From Gammaproteobacteria bacterium (GTDB lineage Bacteria > Pseudomonadota > Gammaproteobacteria > Burkholderiales > Burkholderiaceae_C), in assembly GCA_018903185.1 (NCBI GenBank), contig JAHIQV010000197.1, forward strand, positions 1 through 12,830: a DNA stretch of 12,830 bases, in the 5' to 3' direction. The notes under the pieces were generated by a model that saw nothing but the letters and a program-made list of their open reading frames with translations, was not told the DNA's origin and did no database searches. The position numbers and the translations under genes were made by a program. Shown here in pieces: positions 1 to 8,858 of the stretch. Position 1 is the first letter of the stretch. Each line of letters starts with the position of its first letter.

Positions 1-641
1 ACATCCGTCCCGGCAGTTTTTTCCTCGATCTCAACTCCGCCTCGCCCGGCACCAAGCAGCGGGCAGCCGCGTTGATCGAGGCTGCGGGTGGGTTCTACGT
101 CGAAGCCGGCGTCATGACCTCGGTGCCGCCCTACGGTATCCGCGTGCCCATGTTGCTGGGGGGGCCGCACGCGGCGCGCCTGCAGCCGGTGCTGGCCGCG
201 CTGGGCATGGACGCCAAGGTGGCCAGTGAAAAACTGGGCATCGCTTCGGCCACCAAGATGTGTCGCAGCGTGATGATCAAGGGCCTGGAGGCGCTGGTGA
301 TCGAGAGCTACACCACGGCGCGGCACCACGGCGTCGAAGACGCCATGATCGCCACGCTGCAGGAGACCTTTCCTTCGATCGACTGGCAAAAGCAGGGCAG
401 CTATTTCTTCAGCCGCGTGGCGCAGCACGGCAAGCGCCGCGCCGAAGAGATGCGAGAGGTGGCGAACACCGTGCGCGAGGCCGGCTTCGAGCCCTTCATG
501 GCCGCGGCCATCGCCGAGAAACACGACTGGATGGCCGCGCAGTCGCGCGCCGGGCATTTCGCCGACCTGGGCCAGAACCCACCGTGGCAGGCCTTTGCCG
601 ACCGCCTGCTGGCGGCGCGTCCCGCCGCCAACGACGCATAA
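1..641 (+). CDS. NAD(P)-dependent beta-hydroxyacid dehydrogenase-like protein, DUF1932 C-terminus (5' truncated)
   Basis: The gene enters from the left edge; the first full codon in frame is at position 3 and the stop TAA is at 639-641, leaving about 212 residues. The visible start reads DLNSASPGTK, which resembles the end of the NAD-binding Rossmann part of 3-hydroxyisobutyrate/6-phosphogluconate dehydrogenase relatives. It is followed by a GG-containing strand and the segment SATKMCRSVMIKGLEAL, whose lysine (codon 255-257) is at the place of the family's catalytic lysine. The remaining helical part (ESYTTARHHGVED to the end) looks like the DUF1932 C-terminal domain. Family knowledge suggests NAD(P)-dependent oxidation or reduction of a small hydroxyacid in the cytoplasm, but the substrate cannot be read from this fragment. 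The permease gene starts 14 bp downstream, so the two are probably co-transcribed and may handle the same metabolite. The dinucleotide-binding glycine motif lies outside the window. Confidence 0.75.
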   Translation, partial: IRPGSFFLDLNSASPGTKQRAAALIEAAGGFYVEAGVMTSVPPYGIRVPMLLGGPHAARLQPVLAALGMDAKVASEKLGIASATKMCRSVMIKGLEALVIESYTTARHHGVEDAMIATLQETFPSIDWQKQGSYFFSRVAQHGKRRAEEMREVANTVREAGFEPFMAAAIAEKHDWMAAQSRAGHFADLGQNPPWQAFADRLLAARPAANDA

Positions 642-655
642 GGCCGCTTTCACAC

Positions 656-1627
656 ATGCTCGACATCCTGGCCATCACCGGCCCGATCTACCTCTGCATC
701 GCGGCCGGTTACGCCAGCGTGCGCTGGAACCTGTTCACCAAGGCCGACATGCGCGTGTTCGGCAAGTTCGTGATCCAGATCGCGCTGCCCGCGCTGCTGT
801 TCAACGCGCTGGCTTCACGCCCGCTCGGCGAGGTGGTGCACACGGGGTACCTGCTGGCGTTCACCGCCGGGTCGCTGGCGCTGATCGGGGGCGCGCTGTG
901 GTTCGCGCGCAGTGTGCAACGCAAGAGCCTGACCGAGAGCGCCTATGTGGCCATGGGCATGACCTGTTCCAACAGCGGCTATGTGGGCTACCCCGTGATG
1001 CTGCTGCTGTTCGGGCCCCTGGGCGGTGTGATCCTGGCGCTCAACCTGATCGTGGAAAACCTCATCAAGCTGCCGCTGCTGTTCACGCTGGCCGACGCGG
1101 GCGCGCACGAAGGCGAGCGGCCTTCGCTGTTGCAGGCGCTGAAACAGACCGGCGAGCGCCTGGTGCGCAACCCGATGATCGTGGCCATCTTTGCCGGCTT
1201 CGTGGTGGCCCTGCTGGGCTGGCAGCTGCCCGCGGTGATCACGCGCACCGTGACCCTGTTTTCCGCCGCGAGCAGCGGCATGGCGCTGTTCATCATCGGC
1301 GGCACGCTGGTGGGCTTGCAGGTCAAGGGCATGCGCCGCCAGGTGTCGCTGATCGCGGTGGGCAAGCTGCTGCTGCACCCGCTGGCGGTGTTCGCCGCCG
1401 TCTCGCTGTTGCCGCTGCTGGGGCTGCCATCCGTTGACGGCGATCTGCGCACCGCGGCGGTGCTCTCGGCCGCCATGCCCATGCTGGGCATCTATTCCAT
1501 CCTCGCTCAGCGCCACGGCTTTGAGGGCTTCACGGCGGCGGCGCTGCTGGCGACCACGGCGGCATCGTTTTTCACCCTCAGCGCGATCCTCTGGTTGATG
1601 CGCCACAGCGCTGGCTGGCTAGCTTGA
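656..1627 (+). CDS. AEC (auxin efflux carrier) family permease
   Basis: This 323-residue protein is almost wholly hydrophobic, with about ten predicted membrane segments (for example residues 4-20, 36-55, 64-84, 112-133, 172-190, 204-222, 231-255, 264-284 and 292-315). Features typical of AEC/YfdV/MleP-type carriers are visible: a polar break CSNSGYVGYP at 104-113, the NPMI motif at 172-175, and a GMALFIIGG segment at 208-216. The length fits the family (about 300-320). Bacterial members transport organic acids such as malate or malonate; the substrate here is unknown. The ATG at 656 is chosen because it immediately precedes the first membrane segment and lies 14 bp after the upstream dehydrogenase stop. 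An in-frame opening continues upstream but overlaps the dehydrogenase in another frame. The last 9 bp overlap the end of the convergent LysR gene. Being next to the pmd regulator, it could import an aromatic or dicarboxylic acid; this is inference only. Confidence 0.85.
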   Translation: MLDILAITGPIYLCIAAGYASVRWNLFTKADMRVFGKFVIQIALPALLFNALASRPLGEVVHTGYLLAFTAGSLALIGGALWFARSVQRKSLTESAYVAMGMTCSNSGYVGYPVMLLLFGPLGGVILALNLIVENLIKLPLLFTLADAGAHEGERPSLLQALKQTGERLVRNPMIVAIFAGFVVALLGWQLPAVITRTVTLFSAASSGMALFIIGGTLVGLQVKGMRRQVSLIAVGKLLLHPLAVFAAVSLLPLLGLPSVDGDLRTAAVLSAAMPMLGIYSILAQRHGFEGFTAAALLATTAASFFTLSAILWLMRHSAGWLA

Positions 1628-2527
1628 TGCGTTGATGGCGTCCAGCGTCTGGCGGATCAGGGCCAGTGTGGTCTGTTGCGTGAGCGTGGCGGGGCGCAAC
1701 GAGCTGGTGGCCAGGCACAGGCGGGTGCGCAGCGGTGGCTGGATGGAGCGCGTGCGGTAGGCCGACGGCCGGATCGAGCTGGCCACCGCGTTGCGTGAAA
1801 GCAGGGCGGCGCCCGCGCCGTCGGCCACGAGGTCCAGGATGGCCGAAACCCCGTCGATTTCCAGCGCCACCCGTGGCCTGCAGCCGATGTTGGCCATCTC
1901 GGTTTCCACATGCATGCGCAACGCGTTGGGCCGGCTCGGGATCACCAGCGGCAGTTGTGCCACCTCGGCCAGTGGAACGGGCGGGGGCGGCGGATCTTCG
2001 GCCAGTCCGGCCGGGCGCAGCTGCACCAGCAGCAACTCTTCGTCCTGCAGTGGCGAGATGTCGATGTCCGGCGCGGGCTGGGCGTTGTAGAGCACGGCGA
2101 TGTCCAGCCGGCCGGTGATCAGCCATTCCTGCATGGTGGCCGACAGGCCTTCGCTGACGGACAGGCTGGCCTCCGGCAACTGGGCGCGAAAAGCGCGCGT
2201 GAGCGGCACGGTGAGCACGCGCGCCAGGCTGGGCGGCAGACCGATCGCGACCCGCCCGGCGAGCGCACCGCGCACCCGGCCGAGCTCCTCGCGAGCCCGC
2301 TCCACCTGGTGCAGGATGCCGCGGCCGTGCTCCAGCAACAGCTTGCCGGCTTCGGTGGGTGTGGCGCCGCGGCCGTTGCGCACCAGCAGGTTCTGGCGCA
2401 GCTCCACCTCGAGCAGCCGCACCTGGCGCGACAGCGCGGGCTGGGCCACGTCCAGCGCGAGCGAGGCCTTGGTGAAACTGCCCAGCTCGGCGACGCGCAC
2501 AAAGTATTCGAGTTGTTTGAGGTCCAT
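1619..2527 (-). CDS. LysR-type transcriptional regulator, probable regulator of the divergent pmd operon
   Basis: The 302-residue length is standard for the family. The N-terminus (MDLKQLEYFVRVAELGSFTK) and the helix-turn-helix at about residues 17-36 (SFTKASLALDVAQPALSRQV) are classic LysR. The wing GATPTEAGKLLL follows at 54-65, and a periplasmic-binding-protein-like effector domain runs from about residue 90 to the end. The start ATG (2525-2527) gives the canonical N-terminus. The gene is divergent from pmdE across 158 bp, the usual layout for a LysR regulator that binds between itself and its target. In Sphingobium, LigR, also a LysR protein, controls protocatechuate 4,5-cleavage genes, so this gene most likely does the same with protocatechuate or a pathway intermediate as co-inducer. 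The specific target and effector are inferred. A proline-rich stretch (DPPPPPVP, about residues 178-185) in the effector domain is unusual. The 3' end overlaps the convergent permease gene by 9 bp. Confidence 0.9.
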   Translation of the reverse strand: MDLKQLEYFVRVAELGSFTKASLALDVAQPALSRQVRLLEVELRQNLLVRNGRGATPTEAGKLLLEHGRGILHQVERAREELGRVRGALAGRVAIGLPPSLARVLTVPLTRAFRAQLPEASLSVSEGLSATMQEWLITGRLDIAVLYNAQPAPDIDISPLQDEELLLVQLRPAGLAEDPPPPPVPLAEVAQLPLVIPSRPNALRMHVETEMANIGCRPRVALEIDGVSAILDLVADGAGAALLSRNAVASSIRPSAYRTRSIQPPLRTRLCLATSSLRPATLTQQTTLALIRQTLDAINASS

Positions 2528-2538
2528 GGCCTGCGATT

Positions 2539-2567
2539 TTGGGGAATAGCTCCATCATAGGTATAGT
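2539..2567 (+). promoter_or_regulatory. Candidate sigma70 promoter for the pmd operon
   Basis: TTGGGG at 2539-2544 and TATAGT at 2562-2567 are separated by exactly 17 bp. The -10 matches the consensus at five of six positions, but the -35 only at TTG, as is common for promoters that need a LysR activator. Transcription would begin near 2574 and give a leader of about 110 nt before pmdE. The elements lie in an AT-rich island (about 2545-2585) that contrasts with the GC-rich surroundings. Read by eye only. Confidence 0.35.
2554..2559 (-). promoter_or_regulatory. Candidate -10 element of the lysR promoter
   Basis: On the minus strand this hexamer reads TATGAT, five of six matches to the sigma70 -10 consensus, 27 bp upstream of the LysR ATG. 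No good -35 is seen at 16-18 bp. It lies inside the spacer of the candidate pmd promoter, so the two divergent promoters would overlap and compete, as in many LysR-controlled loci. Confidence 0.3.
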
Positions 2568-2614
2568 TTTTTGTTCTAGCTGTTAGCGCGCCGGGGGACT
2601 GGTTTGACGGTGTG

Positions 2615-2625
2615 GTGAAGTTCAC
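2615..2625. promoter_or_regulatory. Short perfect dyad GTGAA-G-TTCAC, candidate operator
   Basis: Five-base arms flank a single central G at 2615-2625, between the candidate pmd start site and pmdE. Together with a TAG-N9-CTA dyad at 2564-2578 it is the only obvious symmetry in the lysR-pmdE gap. It could be a regulator-binding site (for this LysR protein or another factor) within the leader. An 11-bp dyad can arise by chance and it does not clearly follow the T-N11-A LysR pattern. Confidence 0.25.
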
Positions 2626-2685
2626 AATCCGCCATCGACAGCCCCTGTTCGGCAAGGGCCGCAACCGCACCAGGAGATCTTCCGC

Positions 2686-3732
2686 ATGAGCCAGCAAAAA
2701 CCCCTCATCATCGACTGCCACGGCCACTACACCACGGCCCCCAAGGCGCTGGAGAACTGGCGCAACGCGCAGATCGCCGGCATCAAGGACCCGGCTTCGA
2801 TGCCGAAAGTGAGTGACCTGAAGATCAGCGACGACGAACTGATCGAGACCATCGAGGCCAACCAGCTGCGCCTGATGAAAGAGCGGGGCTCAGACCTCAC
2901 CATCTTCTCGCCACGCGCCAGCTTCATGGCGCACCACATCGGCGATTTCAACATCAGCGCCACCTGGGCCGCGATCTGCAACGAACTCTGCTACCGCGTG
3001 AGCCAGTTGTTTCCGGACCACTTCATTCCCGCCGCCATGCTGCCGCAGAGCCCTGGCGTGGACCCTGCGACCTGCATCCCCGAGCTGGAGAAGTGCGTCA
3101 AGGAATACGGCAACGTCGGCATCAACCTCAACCCCGATCCGTCGGGCGGCCACTGGACCAGCCCGCCGCTGACCGACAAGGCCTGGTACCCCATCTACGA
3201 AAAGATGGTCGAGCACGACATCCCCGCGATGATCCACGTCAGCACCAGCTGCAACGCCTGCTTCCACACCACCGGTGCGCACTACATCAACGCCGACACC
3301 ACGGCCTTCATGCAGCTGATCCAGGGCGACTTGTTCAAGGACTTCCCCACGCTCAAGTTCGTCATCCCGCACGGCGGCGGCGCGGCGCCTTACCACTGGG
3401 GCCGATACCGGGGTCTGGCGCAGGAACTGAAGAAGCCATTGCTCAAGGACCACCTGCTGAACAACGTGTTCTTCGACACCTGCGTCTACCACCAGCCCGG
3501 CATCGATCTGCTGACCAAGGTGATCCCGGTGGACAACATCCTGTTTGCCTCGGAAATGATTGGCGCCGTGCGCGGCATCGACCCCGAGACCGGTTATTAC
3601 TACGACGACACCAAGCGCTACATCGAAGCCTCGACCATTGTCGTGGGCGACGACCGCTACAAGGTCTACGAAGGCAATGCGCGGCGCGTGTTCCCGCGCC
3701 TGGACGCGGCTTTGAAACAGAAAGGAATCTGA
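2686..3732 (+). CDS. pmdE/ligJ: 4-oxalomesaconate hydratase (LigJ/PmdE type, amidohydrolase superfamily)
   Basis: This cytoplasmic enzyme hydrates oxalomesaconate to 4-carboxy-4-hydroxy-2-oxoadipate (EC 4.2.1.83), the penultimate step of protocatechuate 4,5-cleavage. The 348-residue sequence is amidohydrolase-like and close to the LigJ/PmdE sequences I recall: [16 protein letters not shown] at 10-25. Probable zinc ligands are H12, H14, H184 and E290, with H229 (in FVIPHGGG) near the active site. These sit exactly six residues beyond the LigJ positions I remember (H6, H8, H178, E284, H223). Other conserved blocks are SPRASFM at 75-81 and [13 protein letters not shown] at 188-200. The start ATG has an AGGAG Shine-Dalgarno at 2672-2676 with a 9-nt spacer. 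It is the first gene of a six-gene operon, and pmdF starts 2 bp after its stop. It is not related to the GalB-type hydratase of Pseudomonas, which belongs to another fold. Confidence 0.93.
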   Translation: MSQQKPLIIDCHGHYTTAPKALENWRNAQIAGIKDPASMPKVSDLKISDDELIETIEANQLRLMKERGSDLTIFSPRASFMAHHIGDFNISATWAAICNELCYRVSQLFPDHFIPAAMLPQSPGVDPATCIPELEKCVKEYGNVGINLNPDPSGGHWTSPPLTDKAWYPIYEKMVEHDIPAMIHVSTSCNACFHTTGAHYINADTTAFMQLIQGDLFKDFPTLKFVIPHGGGAAPYHWGRYRGLAQELKKPLLKDHLLNNVFFDTCVYHQPGIDLLTKVIPVDNILFASEMIGAVRGIDPETGYYYDDTKRYIEASTIVVGDDRYKVYEGNARRVFPRLDAALKQKGI

Positions 3733-3734
3733 CC

Positions 3735-4418
3735 ATGTATCAACTCGGCGTCGTTTACCGCAACATCACCCGTGCCGACCGCGCTGCGGCCGACGGCCTG
3801 GCCGCGCTGGGCTCGGCCACCGTGCACGAAGCCATGGGCCGCGTCGGCCTGCTCAAGCCCTACATGCGCCCGATCCAGACCGGTGTGCAGGTCTCGGGCA
3901 CGGCGATCACCGTGCTGCTGCAACCCGGTGACAACTGGATGATGCACGTGGCCGCCGAGCAGATCCAGCCCGGCGACATCGTGGTCGCGGCCGTCACGGC
4001 CGAGTGCAGCGACGGTTACTTCGGCGACCTGCTGGCCACCAGTTTCCAGGCGCGCGGCGCCCGCGGCCTGATCATCGACGCCGGCGTGCGCGATGTGAAG
4101 ACGCTCAAGGATATGAACTTCCCGGTCTGGTCCAAGGCCATCTCTTCCAAGGGAACCATCAAGGCCACGCTGGGCTCGGTGAACATTCCCATCGTGTGCG
4201 CCGGCATGCTGGTCACGCCCGGCGATGTGGTCGTGGCCGACGACGACGGCGTGGTCTGCGTGCCGGCGGCGCGTGCGGCGGAAACGCTGGCTGCGGCGAT
4301 CAAGCGCGAGAGCTTCGAAGGCGAGAAGCGCGACAAGCTGGCCTCGGGTGTGCTGGGGCTGGACATGTACAAGATGCGCGAGCCGCTGGCCGCTGCCGGT
4401 CTGAAATATATCGATTGA
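3735..4418 (+). CDS. pmdF/ligK: 4-carboxy-4-hydroxy-2-oxoadipate (CHA/HMG) aldolase
   Basis: This divalent-metal-dependent class II pyruvate aldolase cleaves CHA to pyruvate and oxaloacetate (EC 4.1.3.17), the last step of the pathway; family members also decarboxylate oxaloacetate. The 227 residues match the usual length and resemble the RraA-fold group. Visible signatures are TVHEAMGR at 29-36, the substrate/metal loop GDLLATSFQ at 97-105, and [10 protein letters not shown] at 111-120. The last contains the Arg-Asp pair (R119, D120) that in characterised homologues binds substrate and positions the metal. The [15 protein letters not shown] block at 163-177 is also typical. The ATG at 3735 lies 2 bp after the pmdE stop, with AAAGGA at 3721-3726 as ribosome-binding site inside the end of pmdE. 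The 10-bp gap to pmdD indicates one transcript. Confidence 0.93.
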   Translation: MYQLGVVYRNITRADRAAADGLAALGSATVHEAMGRVGLLKPYMRPIQTGVQVSGTAITVLLQPGDNWMMHVAAEQIQPGDIVVAAVTAECSDGYFGDLLATSFQARGARGLIIDAGVRDVKTLKDMNFPVWSKAISSKGTIKATLGSVNIPIVCAGMLVTPGDVVVADDDGVVCVPAARAAETLAAAIKRESFEGEKRDKLASGVLGLDMYKMREPLAAAGLKYID

Positions 4419-4428
4419 GGAAGTCCCC

Positions 4429-6682
<2,254 letters not shown>

Positions 6683-6683
6683 C

Positions 6684-7637
6684 ATGACCATCAAAGTAGC
6701 CCTCGCCGGCGCCGGCGCCTTCGGTATCAAACACCTGGACGGCATCCAGAACATCGACGGCGTTGAAGTGGTTTCGCTGATCAGCCGCGACCTCGGAAAA
6801 ACCCAGGAAGTCGCCGACAAGTACGGTATCGGTCACGTCACCACCGACCTCGCCGACAGCCTGGCGATGAAGGAAGTGGACGCCGTGATCCTCTGCACCC
6901 CGACGCAGATGCACGCAGAGCAGACGCTGGCCTGCCTGAAGGCCGGCAAACACGTGCAGGTGGAGATTCCCCTGGCCGACAACCTGAAGGGCGCCGAAGA
7001 AGTCGTGGCGCTGCAGAAGCAGACCGGCCTGGTGGCGATGTGCGGCCACACCCGCCGCTTCAACCCCAGCCACCAGTACGTGAACCAGGAAATCACGGCG
7101 GGCCGGTTCAACATCCAGCAGATGGATGTGCAGACCTACTTCTTCCGCCGCACCAACACCAACGCGCTGGGCCAGGCGCGCAGCTGGACCGACCACCTGC
7201 TGTGGCACCACGCCGCCCACACGGTGGACCTGTTTGCCTACCAGTGCAACAGCCCCATCGTGCAGGCCAACGCCATTCAGGGCCCGATCCACCCGGTGCT
7301 GGGCATCGCCATGGACATGAGCATCCAGCTCAAAGCCGCCAACGGCGCCATCTGCACGCTGAGCCTCTCGTTCAACAACGACGGCCCGCTGGGCACCTTC
7401 TTCCGCTACATCGGCGACACCGCGACCTACATCGCGCGCTACGACGACCTGTTCACCGGCAAGGAAGAAAAGATCGACGTGAGCCAGGTGGCGGTGTCCA
7501 TGAACGGCATCGAGCTGCAGGACCGCGAGTTCTTCGCTGCGATCCAGGAAGGCCGCGAGCCGAACTCCAGCGTGGGCAAGGTGTTCAACTGCTACCAGGT
7601 GCTGCACAACCTGGAACAGCAACTCAACGCGAACTGA
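6684..7637 (+). CDS. pmdC/ligC: 4-carboxy-2-hydroxymuconate-6-semialdehyde (CHMS) dehydrogenase
   Basis: This enzyme oxidises the cyclic hemiacetal of CHMS to 2-pyrone-4,6-dicarboxylate with NAD(P)+ (EC 1.1.1.312), directly after ring cleavage. The 317-residue sequence is of the Gfo/Idh/MocA family. The Rossmann motif is GAGAFG at 9-14, CTPTQMHAEQT lies at 71-81, the family's EKP motif is replaced by VEIP at 93-96, and the substrate-domain motif LLWHHAAHTVDLF at 172-184 supplies candidate catalytic histidines. The EIP variant is what I recall for LigC/PmdC rather than a defect. The ATG at 6684 is 1 bp after pmdB with GGAG at 6670-6673. It is the last gene of the operon; a GC-rich hairpin repeat and an intrinsic terminator follow. 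Confidence 0.94.
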   Translation: MTIKVALAGAGAFGIKHLDGIQNIDGVEVVSLISRDLGKTQEVADKYGIGHVTTDLADSLAMKEVDAVILCTPTQMHAEQTLACLKAGKHVQVEIPLADNLKGAEEVVALQKQTGLVAMCGHTRRFNPSHQYVNQEITAGRFNIQQMDVQTYFFRRTNTNALGQARSWTDHLLWHHAAHTVDLFAYQCNSPIVQANAIQGPIHPVLGIAMDMSIQLKAANGAICTLSLSFNNDGPLGTFFRYIGDTATYIARYDDLFTGKEEKIDVSQVAVSMNGIELQDREFFAAIQEGREPNSSVGKVFNCYQVLHNLEQQLNAN

Positions 7638-7648
7638 AGTGCCTTCCT

Positions 7649-7680
7649 CCCTCTCCCTCTGGGGGAGGGCAGGGGTGAGG
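7649..7680. repeat. GC-rich intergenic hairpin resembling a dispersed REP-like element
   Basis: The arms CCCTCTCCC (7649-7657) and GGGGGAGGG (7661-7669) form a 9-bp stem with one G-T wobble around a TCT loop. GGGGTGAGGG (7672-7681) follows, and the segment begins 11 bp after the pmdC stop. From memory, near-identical CCCTCTCCC-TCT-GGGAGAGGG units followed by GGGGTGAGGG recur in intergenic regions of many Proteobacteria. A single copy is seen here, so the repeat status cannot be shown within this window. It could stabilise the 3' end of the pmd mRNA. Confidence 0.6.
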
Positions 7681-7705
7681 GCTCTGTGCGCCCCAAGCAC
7701 AATGG

Positions 7706-7751
7706 GGTCAGACCATTCTCCGCACAGCGTTGAACGGTCTGGCCTTTTTTT
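7706..7751 (+). terminator. Rho-independent terminator after the pmd operon
   Basis: The arms GGTCAGACCATTC (7706-7718) and GAACGGTCTGGCC (7732-7744) pair over 13 positions with one G-T wobble and one A-C mismatch. The loop has 13 nt (7719-7731), and seven T residues follow directly (7745-7751). This is the form of an intrinsic terminator on the plus strand and fits the end of pmdEFDABC. It ends only 20 nt before the ATG of the aldo/keto reductase gene, so it would also act on any transcript entering that gene from within or above the gap. Confidence 0.85.
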
Positions 7752-7771
7752 CTTGATGCGAGGAACCCAGC

Positions 7772-8770
7772 ATGCAACAACGCCAACTCGGCCCCTTCAA
7801 AGTCTCAGCCATCGGCCTGGGCTGCATGAACATCTGCCACGCCTACGGCGCACCCGTTTCCGAGCATCAGGCCGAGCGTGTGCTGCTCGGCGCGCTGGAA
7901 GCGGGTGTGACCCACTTCGACACCGCGGCGCTCTACGGCTTTGGCGCCAGCGAGACGCTGGTGGGCAAGGTGTTGTCAAAGCACCGCGCGAAATTCACGC
8001 TTGCCAGCAAATGCGGCATGCAGGGCGTGCCCAATGCCGATGGCGTGAAGGTGCGCGTGATCGACGGACGGCCCGAGACCATCAAGGCCACCTGCGAAGC
8101 AGCACTCAAGCGCCTGCAGACCGATGTGATCGATCTCTACTACCTGCACCGCTGGGACAAGCAGGTGCCCATCGAAGAGAGCGTGGGCGCGCTGGGTGAC
8201 CTGGTGCGCGCCGGAAAGATCCGAAGCATCGGCCTCTCCGAGGTTTCGGCCCCCACCTTGCGCAAGGCCCACGCCGAACACCCCGTCGCCGCGCTGCAGA
8301 CCGAGTACTCGCTGTGGACGCGAAACCCCGAGATCGCCGTGCTGCAGGCCTGTCGCGAACTGGGCGTCAGCTTTGTGGCCTTCAGCCCGGTGGCGCGCGG
8401 CTTTCTGTGCGGCGAGCTGGACGTGAAGGCCTTCGATGCGAAAGACATCCGGCGCACGATGCCGCGCTTCCTGCCCGACAACTACGCTGCCAATGTGGCC
8501 CTGCTGCCGGCTTACAACCAGATCGCCGCCGAGGTGGGGTGCACCCCGGCGCAGCTCGCCATCGCCTGGCTGCTGCACCAGGGCGATGACATCCTGCCCA
8601 TCCCCGGCACCACCAGCGTGGAGCACCTGCAGGACGATCTGGGTGCGGTGAACGTCAAGCTCGACGCTTCCGTGATGGCGCGGCTCGGCGACCACATCAA
8701 CCAGCACACCGTGAAGGGCGATCGCTACAACGCGCAGGGCAACAGCGAGGTGGACACCGAGGTGTTCTGA
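7772..8770 (+). CDS. Aldo/keto reductase family oxidoreductase
   Basis: This cytoplasmic NAD(P)H-dependent reductase has 332 residues, a TIM-barrel family length. The catalytic tetrad is visible: D50 and Y55 (HFDTAALYG at 48-56), K80 (LASKCGM) and H126 (YYLHRWD). Cofactor-phosphate-binding residues fall in PIPGTTSVEHL at 276-286. The substrate is not evident. Members of this family reduce many aldehydes and ketones, and its place after the pmd operon hints at handling an aromatic aldehyde such as vanillin or protocatechualdehyde, or the semialdehyde intermediate; this is inference. The ATG at 7772 has GAGGAA (7760-7765) as ribosome-binding site. The intrinsic terminator ends 20 nt upstream, so the gene needs either read-through or a promoter inside 7638-7705, and none is obvious there. 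Confidence 0.9.
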   Translation: MQQRQLGPFKVSAIGLGCMNICHAYGAPVSEHQAERVLLGALEAGVTHFDTAALYGFGASETLVGKVLSKHRAKFTLASKCGMQGVPNADGVKVRVIDGRPETIKATCEAALKRLQTDVIDLYYLHRWDKQVPIEESVGALGDLVRAGKIRSIGLSEVSAPTLRKAHAEHPVAALQTEYSLWTRNPEIAVLQACRELGVSFVAFSPVARGFLCGELDVKAFDAKDIRRTMPRFLPDNYAANVALLPAYNQIAAEVGCTPAQLAIAWLLHQGDDILPIPGTTSVEHLQDDLGAVNVKLDASVMARLGDHINQHTVKGDRYNAQGNSEVDTEVF

Positions 8771-8785
8771 GGCGCGGTGGTGCAG

Positions 8786-8798
8786 CGGGGAAACCCCG
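8786..8798. other. Small GC hairpin without T-tract
   Basis: CGGGG-AAA-CCCCG forms a 5-bp stem with a 3-nt loop, 15 bp after the aldo/keto reductase stop. Flanking GGCG (8771-8774) and CGCC (8801-8804) could extend it. No run of T follows, so it is not a standard intrinsic terminator; it could protect the mRNA 3' end. The rest of the 88-bp gap (8771-8858) shows no clear promoter. Confidence 0.35.
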
Positions 8799-8858
8799 GT
8801 CGCCACGGTGTAAGCTGGGCACGGACACAACAACCAGAGCAACGGGATAGGGAGCGCC

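Noticed and set aside
260..655. An in-frame extension upstream of the AEC permease.
   Set aside because: It overlaps the dehydrogenase gene, is Arg/Gly-rich and not membrane-like. The ATG at 656 starts directly at the first membrane segment.
1600..1625. A CAGCGCTG palindrome near the convergent gene ends as a possible bidirectional terminator.
   Set aside because: The perfect symmetry is only 8 bp, lies inside coding sequence, and has no T-tract on either strand.
3093..3734. An in-frame extension upstream of pmdF that would make a 441-residue protein.
   Set aside because: The extension overlaps pmdE in another frame and reads as Arg/His/Gln-rich shadow. The ATG at 3735 with AAAGGA gives the full known aldolase length.
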